Assembly (NCBI GenBank): GCA_019313605.1
Contig: JAFDAW010000031.1
Location: forward strand, 1 to 14,605
Length of the DNA stretch: 14,605 nucleotides
Source: Deltaproteobacteria bacterium
GTDB lineage: Bacteria > Myxococcota_A > UBA9160 > SMWR01
Reading direction: 5' to 3'
Positions within the stretch are counted from its first letter, which is position 1; each line of letters starts with the position of its first letter. The position numbers and the translations under genes were made by a program. Of the stretch, positions 1 to 6,325 are shown in pieces. The notes beneath the pieces were generated by a model. It was not told the DNA's origin. It saw only the letters and a program-made list of their open reading frames with translations, and searched no databases.

Positions 1-342
1 GACGAGAGACGTCAGCACGTTGACGACCGATCCCTCTTCGAAGAGTTCGATCGGATAGGCGACAAAGACATAGAAGCAGCTGGGGTCCGCTGGCACTTCC
101 TCGATCCGGTAGGCGCGAGCCTTGTAGTAATCGACGTCCGTCATGTGGTCGGTCCAGACGGTGGTCCACGTACCCGTCGAGGACTCCGCGGCGACCGCCG
201 CGGCGATCTCTTCGCGTTCGGTCCCCTCCTGGGGTGTGATCTTGAAGCACGCGAGCACGTCCGTATCGATGGGCTCGTAGTTCCCATCCCAATACGTGTC
301 GCGGTAGCCGTGAACGCCCGCGTTGTAACCGGCTTGACTCAC
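1..342 (-). CDS. cbbL: Ribulose-bisphosphate carboxylase large subunit, green-type Form I (5' part only)
   Basis: This gene encodes the catalytic large subunit of RuBisCO, which fixes CO2 onto ribulose 1,5-bisphosphate in the Calvin cycle. Only the first 114 codons are present; the reading frame is open to the left edge. I translated it by hand from a GTG at 340-342, preceded by AAGGAG at 352-357 with 9 nt spacing. The N-terminal domain shows DTDVLACFKITPQ (residues 27-39), AESSTGTWTTVWTD (52-65) with active-site E53, T58 and W59, DYYKARAYRI (71-80) and FEEGSVVNVLTSLV (101-114). The GTWTTVW wording and the DYYK...YRIE block match Form IA/IB enzymes rather than the red-type IC/ID version (usually STATWTVVWTD). 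It lies 32 bp downstream of the phosphoribulokinase stop, as the third gene of the Calvin cluster. A small subunit and activase genes would be expected further left, outside the window. Confidence 0.95.
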   Translation of the reverse strand, partial: MSQAGYNAGVHGYRDTYWDGNYEPIDTDVLACFKITPQEGTEREEIAAAVAAESSTGTWTTVWTDHMTDVDYYKARAYRIEEVPADPSCFYVFVAYPIELFEEGSVVNVLTSLV

Positions 343-351
343 TTTGCACTG

Positions 352-357
352 CTCCTT
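352..357 (-). promoter_or_regulatory. Ribosome binding site of cbbL
   Basis: AAGGAG on the minus strand, 9 nt before the GTG start of cbbL. It decides the start, because no ATG occurs near the N-terminus of the RuBisCO frame. Confidence 0.7.
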
Positions 358-374
358 CGATTCACTGCTTCCGC

Positions 375-1346
375 TCAAATCGCGTGAATGCCGTGTGCGG
401 CCTTGACCATGTGGTACGCGACCAGCAACTCGGTCAAGACGAGGGGATGACTGATGCGGGGCTTGCCATCGACATCCGTAAATTCTCCAACGTGATTGCT
501 TCGCATGTGCTGAGCTTCCGGGAGCATCTCCCATAGTAGATTCTCGAGGCCCTCGGAGGCTTCGTCCGAGATCCCACCCGAGATCCCGAGCACATCGACC
601 GGCTTGCCGTCTCGATCCCGGCAGAGTTCGAGGCTGAGTCCGTTTCGGGATCCAGCCTCGATCAGCGGACTGAGATCGGGGTGGGGAAGCGTCGGCCGCA
701 GCAGGTGGTGTACGTCGAGGTGAGCGCCCGTCTCAGAATCGTCGTTCTTTGGCGGGTAGAAATTGATCACGATGTCCGAGAACGTCCGTTGCGGCTGGAT
801 GAAGCGCAGCCTGTCCTCTTCGCGGCGCTTCAGTTCATCCTGGGCTTCTTCGCTCGTATATCCGCGCAGGTTGCAGTCGCGCCAGAGTTTCCATTTGATC
901 CGAAGCTCTTCGTCGGGCTCCATGAAGACCTTCACGTCGAAGCAATCGCGCATCGCGCGGGTGTGATATCCGAGCAGGCCTTCGACGATGATGTAAGGCC
1001 GCGGCGCCAGATACTGGGCGGGCTCGAGGGTGCCAAGCTTGTGGTTGTAGGTCGGCTTGAGGATCGGTTGATTGCGCCGCAGCAACTGCAGGTGCTGCTC
1101 GAGAATCTCGATCTGGTTGCCGTCGGGGTGCAATGCCGTGATGCGTTTCTCTGCGCGTTCGGCGCGCGAATAGATGTGGTAGTCGTCCGAACAGATGATC
1201 AGGACCTGATGATCCCCGAGAATGCGCGCAATCCCGGTCGCGAGAGTCGTCTTGCCGGCCGCGGAATCGCCGATGATGCCGAGCAGAACCGGTCGGTCGA
1301 CCCGTGACGTGCCGGACGCGCTTTCACCTGTGCGATTCTCAGGCAT
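375..1346 (-). CDS. prk: Phosphoribulokinase (plant/cyanobacterial-like class)
   Basis: It phosphorylates ribulose 5-phosphate with ATP to give ribulose 1,5-bisphosphate, the RuBisCO substrate. The product is 323 aa. Visible motifs are a Walker A loop GDSAAGKTT (residues 26-34), the ICSDDYH block (51-57) holding the candidate catalytic aspartates, KPTYNH (97-102), VEGLLGYH (121-128, Walker-B-like glutamate 122) and the IQPQRTFSDIVINFYPP region (183-199). These resemble plant and cyanobacterial PRK more than the short octameric proteobacterial CbbP. The redox cysteine in the plant P-loop (GCGKST) is alanine 30 here, while C52 sits at the place of the second regulatory cysteine, so the usual thioredoxin disulfide cannot form. 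The ATG start at 1344-1346 overlaps the end of the bisphosphatase gene by 8 bp and has AAGGAT upstream. About 120 C-terminal residues go beyond the kinase core; I see no named domain there. Confidence 0.93.
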   Translation of the reverse strand: MPENRTGESASGTSRVDRPVLLGIIGDSAAGKTTLATGIARILGDHQVLIICSDDYHIYSRAERAEKRITALHPDGNQIEILEQHLQLLRRNQPILKPTYNHKLGTLEPAQYLAPRPYIIVEGLLGYHTRAMRDCFDVKVFMEPDEELRIKWKLWRDCNLRGYTSEEAQDELKRREEDRLRFIQPQRTFSDIVINFYPPKNDDSETGAHLDVHHLLRPTLPHPDLSPLIEAGSRNGLSLELCRDRDGKPVDVLGISGGISDEASEGLENLLWEMLPEAQHMRSNHVGEFTDVDGKPRISHPLVLTELLVAYHMVKAAHGIHAI

Positions 1347-2304
1347 TGGAAGCGATCCTTCGCCAGGTGGTTTGAAGCTGACTTTCGCCCGTGGAACCCG
1401 CGATCTTCAGCGTCTGCACGCGATCGCGACCCTCGACGCGCTCGACTCCCTCGAGCAGGAGGCCGGTCGTGATTCCCGTCGCACAGAAATAGGTATCCGT
1501 CGACGTGACGAACTCTTCGGCCGGAATCCAGCGCGTGATGTCGAGACCGGCCTGCTTGACGGCCGCCTGCTCGCTCTGAAGCTGCGGGTCGATCCGCCCC
1601 TGAAACTCGGCCCCGAGGGCGCGTGCCGCACAGGCCGAAAGAATCCCCTCGCGAACACCACCGGAACCCATCAATGCGTCGACACCGGAGTTGGGCAGCG
1701 CAGACAGCAGCGTCCCGGCAATCTCACCCGCCGGGAGTGAATTCACCTCGGCGCCCGATTCCAGGATCTGGTCGATCAACGCGCGATGTCGCGGTTTCTC
1801 CAACACGAAGATCGTGAGCGCCTCAACCTCCTTCCCGAGCAGCTTGCCGAGAACCGCGAGTTTCTCGGCGACGGGCCAGCTGGGATCGATCTGCCCCTTC
1901 GCGGCGGGCGGCGCTGCGAACTTTTCCATGTAGAGAGCCGGTGACGGCACCTGCATCGCACCCACGGGTGCGAGTGCGAGCACGGTCATCGCATTCGTGA
2001 AGCCATCGGCGAGGTAGGTCGTGCCCTCACCGGAGTCGACGGCGAGATCGAATCGGGGATTCCGCTGGTCACCACCGATGATCTGGCCGTCGTAAAGATC
2101 CGAAACTTCCCCTTCCCGCCCCTCTCCAACTGCGATGCGAACCGCGAACGGAAGCTCGGCCAACGCCTCGCTCATCGCTCGCGCAGCCGCTCCGTCCACA
2201 CTCTCGGCGTCCCCACAACCGATCTGCTCGAAAGCCGCACGCGCAGCGGACTCCGTCGCGCCGCGTAGCGCCTTGAGGATTTGCGGACTCTGGTCTTCGC
2301 TCAT
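1339..2304 (-). CDS. glpX: Class II fructose-1,6-bisphosphatase (GlpX-type; possibly also sedoheptulose bisphosphatase)
   Basis: It hydrolyses fructose 1,6-bisphosphate. GlpX-type enzymes in CO2-fixing bacteria often also cleave sedoheptulose 1,7-bisphosphate, so this gene could supply both Calvin-cycle phosphatase steps; dual activity is inferred from context. The 321-aa length is normal for the family. Key positions are present: GCGD (residues 29-32), VGEGREGE (59-66, metal-binding E61), VDSGEGT (89-95, D90 and E93), YMEK (125-128), KPRH (170-173), GSGGVREG (213-220, E219) and FCATGITTGLLLEG (273-286). The family's DPxEGT box is changed to DSGEGT, which keeps the acidic ligands but loses the proline. 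Its ATG is at 2302-2304. The stop overlaps the prk start by 8 bp, so the two are probably translationally coupled. The symbol fbp or cbbF could equally be used. Confidence 0.9.
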   Translation of the reverse strand: MSEDQSPQILKALRGATESAARAAFEQIGCGDAESVDGAAARAMSEALAELPFAVRIAVGEGREGEVSDLYDGQIIGGDQRNPRFDLAVDSGEGTTYLADGFTNAMTVLALAPVGAMQVPSPALYMEKFAAPPAAKGQIDPSWPVAEKLAVLGKLLGKEVEALTIFVLEKPRHRALIDQILESGAEVNSLPAGEIAGTLLSALPNSGVDALMGSGGVREGILSACAARALGAEFQGRIDPQLQSEQAAVKQAGLDITRWIPAEEFVTSTDTYFCATGITTGLLLEGVERVEGRDRVQTLKIAGSTGESQLQTTWRRIASNA

Positions 2305-2456
2305 GGGATTTCCACCGCGTGGTTTGGGGTCGTGGCTGTGCTGAGGGTGGCACCGGGATCAAACCCTACGCGAAAAAGATGCGCAGCATGAACGCCCAAC
2401 CGGGTCGATTTACAAGATCATTCGGACAGGAGAAAAACCACCCAAATGGGTAGTAG
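2305..2456. promoter_or_regulatory. Upstream region of the glpX-prk-cbbL operon
   Basis: A 152-bp non-coding gap between the regulator stop and the glpX start. It contains one copy of the 15-bp element shared with the regulator's own upstream region (2418-2432), and beside it ACCCAAATGGGT, an inverted repeat with a 2-nt centre. No convincing sigma-70 hexamer pair is visible, and no U-rich hairpin that would separate the regulator from the operon, so readthrough from the regulator is possible. A GGTGGA lies about 7 nt before the glpX ATG. Confidence 0.5.
2418..2439 (-). repeat. Shared upstream element, copy 1 (before glpX)
   Basis: On the plus strand it reads TCATTCGGACAGGAG, followed after 3 unmatched bases by AACC. 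The copy at 3117-3138 matches 14 of the first 15 bases (C/T at position 10) and the AACC at the same spacing, 18 of 22 in all. This copy lies about 114 bp before the glpX start. It is a candidate binding site or shared promoter element for the Calvin cluster; function is inferred. Confidence 0.5.
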
Positions 2457-3095
2457 CTAGTCCTTTTCCGAGACGTAGAGCGCGACCGCCTGTGCGCGAT
2501 TGCCGATCCCGAGCTTCTCGTAGACGTTCTTGAGGTGGAACTTCACCGTCTGGATCGAGATATCGAAGCGGGCGGCGAGTTGAGCGTTGCTGCGTCCCTC
2601 GCTGAGCGCCGCGAGTAATTCGCGCTCCCGCGGCGTCAGCTCCGACATCGGATAACTGTGGAGTTCTCGCACGTCGACGAACGGGAAGATCATCTGCCCC
2701 GTTGCCACGCGGGCGACACTGTCGAGCAGTTGGCTCGGGGGCTCGCTCTTCGAGCAGAATCCCGCACCACCGAGCCGCATCGCTTGTCGGGGAATGTCGC
2801 TGCTCGGGTCTCCTGTATAGATCACGACCCGCGGCGCATCCGGCCGATCGCGCAGGTTTTCGAGCACGCCGCTGCCGCCCATCCCGGGCATCACCCAGCC
2901 GACGATGCCGACCTGGAAAGGCTGTTGTTCTACGAAGGTCAGGAACTGTTCGCCGTTTTCGGCGACGCCCAGAAGCTCGAAGCGCTCGTCTTCATTGAGC
3001 AAACCCTGAAGTCCCGCGCGGACCAGAGGGCTCTTGTCCGCGACCACCACCGAAATCGGGGTTCCATTCACCGTCAGCATCTGGTGGGGACTCAC
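2457..3095 (-). CDS. LuxR/NarL-family regulator with a degenerate receiver domain
   Basis: A 212-aa protein with the layout of a NarL/FixJ response regulator: receiver domain (about 14-135) and C-terminal LuxR helix-turn-helix (about 151-210, with LTPRERE at 153-159 and recognition helix region TVKFHLKNVYEKLGI at 183-197). The receiver lacks its phosphorylation chemistry: the box that normally reads LxDxxMPGxDG is IVGWVMPGMGG (64-74), so the phosphoacceptor aspartate is G66, and the acidic pair is D20-K21. The switch threonine T94 and lysine K116 remain. It probably works without phosphorylation, perhaps by binding a ligand or partner. It sits just upstream of, and in line with, glpX-prk-cbbL, where many autotrophs keep a LysR-type CbbR, so control of CO2-fixation genes is a reasonable inference. 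The frame opens at GTG 3093-3095; an in-frame ATG at 3078-3080 is the alternative start. Confidence 0.88.
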   Translation of the reverse strand: MSPHQMLTVNGTPISVVVADKSPLVRAGLQGLLNEDERFELLGVAENGEQFLTFVEQQPFQVGIVGWVMPGMGGSGVLENLRDRPDAPRVVIYTGDPSSDIPRQAMRLGGAGFCSKSEPPSQLLDSVARVATGQMIFPFVDVRELHSYPMSELTPRERELLAALSEGRSNAQLAARFDISIQTVKFHLKNVYEKLGIGNRAQAVALYVSEKD

Positions 3096-3116
3096 TCATT
3101 GACTCGCTCTTCTCCG

Positions 3117-3138
3117 TCATTCGGATAGGAGGGTAACC
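3117..3138 (-). repeat. Shared upstream element, copy 2 (before the regulator gene)
   Basis: On the plus strand it reads TCATTCGGATAGGAG and then, after 3 bases, AACC. It matches the copy at 2418-2439. It lies 21 bp before the regulator's GTG, so a bound protein here could autoregulate the gene or block its transcription; this is inference. Confidence 0.5.
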
Positions 3139-3185
3139 CATCGGAAAGCACATTCTCCCCGCGGGGAAAGCGCGCCGCCCTCCTA
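3126..3185. repeat. Nested inverted repeats (operator- or hairpin-like)
   Basis: Outer arms TAGGAGGG (3126-3133) and CCCTCCTA (3178-3185) are perfect complements separated by 44 bp. Inside lie GGGTAACCC (3131-3139) and the perfect 12-bp palindrome TCCCCGCGGGGA (3156-3167). The right arm runs into another palindrome, TCCTAGGA (3181-3188). The position between divergent genes suits a protein-binding operator better than a terminator, because no T-run follows any stem. Confidence 0.5.
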
Positions 3186-3328
3186 GGATACGGACAACAC
3201 CAATTGGAGGTCAAGCGTCCCTTTTGGGAGCCCGTTCGGCGCCCGAAATAGAGCATCCAGCGGGTGAATCCCTCCCCTTCTGGCTCGGCGCCCGGCCACG
3301 CAGCCGCGCGCGCTACGCTGGCCCGGCC

Positions 3329-5344
3329 ATGAAAGAACGAATCCGGACTTCCTGCCCGCGAGACTGTTACGACGGCTGCGGAATCGTCGTCGAACGGACG
3401 GACGGACGAGTCACTCGGGTACTCGGCGACCCGGACCATCCCATCAGCCGCGGCAAGCTCTGCCAGAAATGCGCACTCGCCTACAACGGAGTCTGGCGCG
3501 ATCCCGAGGCGCGGCTCCAGCGCCCGCTTCGGCGCCGCGGTTCGAAAGCCGGTGGCCGCTTCGAACCCATCTCCTGGGACGATGCGCTCGCGGAAATCGC
3601 CGCGCAACTCGAGCGGGCGATCGAAAGCCACGGACCGGAATCGATCTTCCACGCCCATTACACGGGTACCTGCTCTCTGCTCGCGAGTGAATTTCCAATG
3701 CGGTTCTTCCACCGCCTCGGCGCCACAGATGTCGAGCCGGATACGATCTGCAACAACGCGGGGCACGAAGCCCTGGGCTACGTACTCGGAACCTCGGTCG
3801 ACGGCTTCGATCCAAAGACGATCGCAGACAGCCGCTGCGTGATGGTCTGGGGTGCCAACCCCTCCGCGTCGGCTCCGCACGCCCATTCGCATTGGTTGCG
3901 AGAGACTTCTGCGACGGTGATCGCCGTCGATCCCGTTCGCCACGCCAGCGCGGAGCAAGCGGACATCCACCTGCAGCCGTTCCCCGGATCCGATGCGGCG
4001 CTTGCCTTCGGCATGATGCACGTGATCCGCCGCGAGGGCCTGATCGACGAGGGCTTCGTCTCTGCGCACACCGTCGGTTGGGAAGAGATCGAGCCGCTCA
4101 TCGAAGCCTCGACACCGCGCCGGACCGAAGAACTGACCGGTGTCCCGGTCGCCGCAATCGAAGAAGCCGCGCGCCACTACGCGACGGGCCCATCGCTGCT
4201 CTGGCTTGGCCAGGGCCTTCAACGCCAACCTCAGGGTGGAAATGTGATGCGCGCGTGCGCGGTTCTCCCCGCGGTCACGGGGAACCTGGGCAAGCCCGGC
4301 GCGGGCGTCTGTTACCTCAACGGCGACGGGCCGCGCAACATCGACTCCGACTACGTGGGCGCGGAGCACCTGAAACGCGCGCCAACCCCGACGATCAGCC
4401 ACATGGATCTCGCCGACACACTCGCAGACCCCGCGCGCGCGCGCGCCTTCTTCTGCTGGAACATGAACGTCGCCGCTTCCGCACCGCGTCAACGAGAACT
4501 GCGCAAGGCTCTCTCGCGCGAGGATCTCTTCACGGTCGTCATTGATCTATTCCAGACCGACACCGCAGACTTCGCGGACATCGTGTTGCCGGCCGCGAGT
4601 TTTCTCGAATTCGACGACATCATGACGCCGTACTTTCACCTCTATGTATCCGCACAGGTGAAGGTCGAGGACCCGCCCGGCGAAGCACTGCCGAACCCGG
4701 AAATCTTTCGCAGACTCTCTCGAGCGATGGGGTACCAGGAGCCCGAATTGTACGAAGACGACCGAGCCATTCTCGACGTCGTTCTAGATCGCACCGGGCT
4801 CGGCTTCGGCTTCGATGAACTCGCAGAACGCGGCACGATCGATCCCTTTCCCGATCCGGTGATTCGCTTTGCGGACGGAAACTTTCCAACGCCCTCCGGG
4901 CGCGTTGAGATCGCCTCCGCGAGCGCCGAAGCCGACGGACATCCGCGCGTGCCGCAGCCCGACGCAGATCCCCGCCCAGCAGACGGCCAGCTCCGACTCC
5001 TCTCCCCCGCAAGTGAGTGGCTGATGAACGACAGCTACGGAAACGACGCGAATGTGCTGAGCAAGCTGGGGCCCGCCTGCATCTATCTGAATCCCGAAGA
5101 CGCGAAGGTCCTCGAACTCAAAGAGGAAGAGATGGCCGTCGTCTCCAGCCAGACGGGCGAGATCGAGTTACGCGTGCGTTGTTCGAATATCGTCGTCAGG
5201 GGAGTCGCATTGGCCCACAAAGGCCGCTGGCCGAAGGGCGAGTCCGGCGCGAGTAACGTCAACGTCCTCAACTCGGGCGAGCGTACTGACATGGGCGAGA
5301 GTTCGGGCGTACACGGCACCCTCGTGCGAATCACCGCCGCCTGA
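3329..5344 (+). CDS. Molybdopterin-dependent [4Fe-4S] oxidoreductase (DMSO-reductase superfamily), substrate unknown
   Basis: A 671-aa catalytic subunit of the molybdopterin guanine dinucleotide enzyme superfamily. The N-terminus carries the iron-sulfur motif CPRDCYDGC (C9, C13, C17) with C45 and C48 in KLCQKC. TICNNAGHEALG (139-150) places C141 as the likely molybdenum ligand; it is not followed by the histidine typical of formate dehydrogenases. Further core blocks are MVWGANPSASAPH (172-184), the GNLGKPGAGVCYLNGDGPRN region (318-337) and FADIVLPAASFLE (415-427), followed by the C-terminal dinucleotide-binding domain with ASEWLMNDSYGNDA (561-574) and LNPEDA (587-592). No Tat signal is visible, so it is probably cytoplasmic. 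No electron-transfer or membrane-anchor subunit gene is adjacent. ATG 3329 is chosen because the iron-sulfur motif follows directly; an upstream in-frame TTG at 3224 would add 35 residues without family features. It is transcribed divergently from the regulator. Confidence 0.88.
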   Translation: MKERIRTSCPRDCYDGCGIVVERTDGRVTRVLGDPDHPISRGKLCQKCALAYNGVWRDPEARLQRPLRRRGSKAGGRFEPISWDDALAEIAAQLERAIESHGPESIFHAHYTGTCSLLASEFPMRFFHRLGATDVEPDTICNNAGHEALGYVLGTSVDGFDPKTIADSRCVMVWGANPSASAPHAHSHWLRETSATVIAVDPVRHASAEQADIHLQPFPGSDAALAFGMMHVIRREGLIDEGFVSAHTVGWEEIEPLIEASTPRRTEELTGVPVAAIEEAARHYATGPSLLWLGQGLQRQPQGGNVMRACAVLPAVTGNLGKPGAGVCYLNGDGPRNIDSDYVGAEHLKRAPTPTISHMDLADTLADPARARAFFCWNMNVAASAPRQRELRKALSREDLFTVVIDLFQTDTADFADIVLPAASFLEFDDIMTPYFHLYVSAQVKVEDPPGEALPNPEIFRRLSRAMGYQEPELYEDDRAILDVVLDRTGLGFGFDELAERGTIDPFPDPVIRFADGNFPTPSGRVEIASASAEADGHPRVPQPDADPRPADGQLRLLSPASEWLMNDSYGNDANVLSKLGPACIYLNPEDAKVLELKEEEMAVVSSQTGEIELRVRCSNIVVRGVALAHKGRWPKGESGASNVNVLNSGERTDMGESSGVHGTLVRITAA

Positions 5345-5358
5345 TTCGCTTTCGGCGG
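5337..5358. terminator. Possible weak hairpin between convergent genes
   Basis: CCGCC (5337-5341) and GGCGG (5354-5358) can pair around a 12-nt loop that spans the molybdoenzyme stop and the 21-bp convergent gap before the gluQ stop. There is no T-run on either strand, so intrinsic termination is doubtful. Confidence 0.2.
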
Positions 5359-5365
5359 GCGTCGA

Positions 5366-6292
5366 TCAGGCAGGATTCACGAGACTTTCGCCCGTCCAGT
5401 GCATCAAGAGATCCTCGCCGCGCACCCGCCTCCAGTCGAAGGCTGCGAGCAATTCTCTGGGGCGGGTCGGCGCCGCCGTTTCGATCAAACCGGCCACCCC
5501 GGCCAGCAGACCGCAAAGCACTTCGGGCGCGTAATGCTCGCGCAACTCGCGCCAACCGACTGCGCCGTGAAGCTTTGCGAGTTTGCCACCGCTCTCCTCC
5601 AGCAACAGGAAATGGTGGCGATAAACGGGAGTCGCAAATCCGAGAAGTCGCTGCAGGGTGACGTGGATTGCGGTCGACGCAGCAAGATCCCGGCCGCGCA
5701 CCACGCGCGTGATCTGCTGGCGGCCGTCATCGACGACCGAAGCCAGGTGATAGGCGATCGATCCGGTGCGACCGAGCAGTACGGGATCTCCCATCTCGGC
5801 CGCGGGATCCTGCGCGAGATCGACCCCACCTTCGTCGTGGGGCTCGACGCGCTCGGACGTCAATCGCAAACGCAGCGTCTCCTGAACAGAGCGCCAACCT
5901 CCCTTTGGGAGCGGCCGATCCCGGCAGCTACCCGAATAGCGCCAACCGCCATCCGCTGCGCGCTCGCTCGACCGCTTGATTTCACTCCGGCTGCACGCGC
6001 ACGGATACAGCAACCCATCCTTGGCGAGCTCGTCGAGCGCGGCTTCGTGCAGGCTGCGGTTCGCGCTTTGCAGCGAAACCTCATCCCAATCGAGACCCAA
6101 CCACTCGAGTGCGGAGCGCATGTCGTCGGCGCTCTCCGGCGTACACCTCGTCGAATCGATGTCTTCGAGGCGCAGCGACAATCTCGCCCGACGGCTGCGC
6201 GCATCGAGCCAACAGAGCAACGCAGCCAACAACGTGCCCGGGTGGGCGGGCCCCGAAGTCGTGGGCGCGAACCGACAGCGCTCCTCGCTCAT
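5366..6292 (-). CDS. gluQ: Glutamyl-Q tRNA(Asp) synthetase
   Basis: A paralogue of the glutamyl-tRNA synthetase catalytic core that activates glutamate and attaches it to queuosine at position 34 of tRNA(Asp). The protein is 308 aa, the expected short length without the anticodon-binding domain. Seen: FAPTTSGPAHPG with a HIGH-like signature (8-19), RLEDID (41-46), a zinc site CAC...Y...C (C98, C100, Y119, C123), GRDLAASTAIHVTLQRLLG (200-218) and the KMSKS-like KLAKL (237-241), whose usual serine is alanine. The ATG is at 6290-6292 with no strong Shine-Dalgarno sequence. It lies 33 bp downstream of the GFA-like gene on the same strand and may be the last gene of the menaquinone operon, although it has no metabolic link to it. 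Gene symbols gluQ, yadB and gluQRS are used for this family. Confidence 0.93.
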   Translation of the reverse strand: MSEERCRFAPTTSGPAHPGTLLAALLCWLDARSRRARLSLRLEDIDSTRCTPESADDMRSALEWLGLDWDEVSLQSANRSLHEAALDELAKDGLLYPCACSRSEIKRSSERAADGGWRYSGSCRDRPLPKGGWRSVQETLRLRLTSERVEPHDEGGVDLAQDPAAEMGDPVLLGRTGSIAYHLASVVDDGRQQITRVVRGRDLAASTAIHVTLQRLLGFATPVYRHHFLLLEESGGKLAKLHGAVGWRELREHYAPEVLCGLLAGVAGLIETAAPTRPRELLAAFDWRRVRGEDLLMHWTGESLVNPA

Positions 6293-6325
6293 CTGCGCTC
6301 GAACCCAATCAATGGATCTCCGATG

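Larger units (their letters stand above)
3096..3328. promoter_or_regulatory. Divergent intergenic region between the regulator and the molybdoenzyme gene
   Basis: A 233-bp region likely to hold promoters for both directions. It carries copy 2 of the shared element (3117-3138), the perfect palindrome TCCCCGCGGGGA (3156-3167), the near-palindrome GGGTAACCC (3131-3139) and an 8-bp inverted repeat TAGGAGGG/CCCTCCTA (3126-3133 and 3178-3185) enclosing the others. A GGAGG at 3206-3210 lies before an in-frame TTG at 3224, so the plus-strand gene might start earlier than annotated. I cannot assign -35/-10 boxes with confidence. Confidence 0.55.

Noticed and set aside
145..387. An 80-codon plus-strand frame at the left edge.
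   Set aside because: It is antisense to the RuBisCO large-subunit N-terminus and has no motif.
2440..2460. ACCCAAATGGGT after the regulator stop, considered as a terminator.
   Set aside because: The stem is only 5 bp with a 2-nt centre and no T-run on the minus strand; it suits an operator half-site better.
4432..4446. A 15-nt alternating CG run that might be a repeat or Z-DNA-prone tract.
   Set aside because: It is explained by alanine/arginine codons (DPARARAFF) in a GC-rich gene and is not repeated elsewhere.
3092..4492. A 466-codon open frame on the minus strand opposite the first half of the molybdoenzyme gene, ending as GTGA at the regulator start.
   Set aside because: It is a long antisense frame caused by high GC codon use. 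Its product is arginine-, valine- and alanine-rich without recognisable motifs, whereas the plus-strand frame has a full set of molybdoenzyme motifs.
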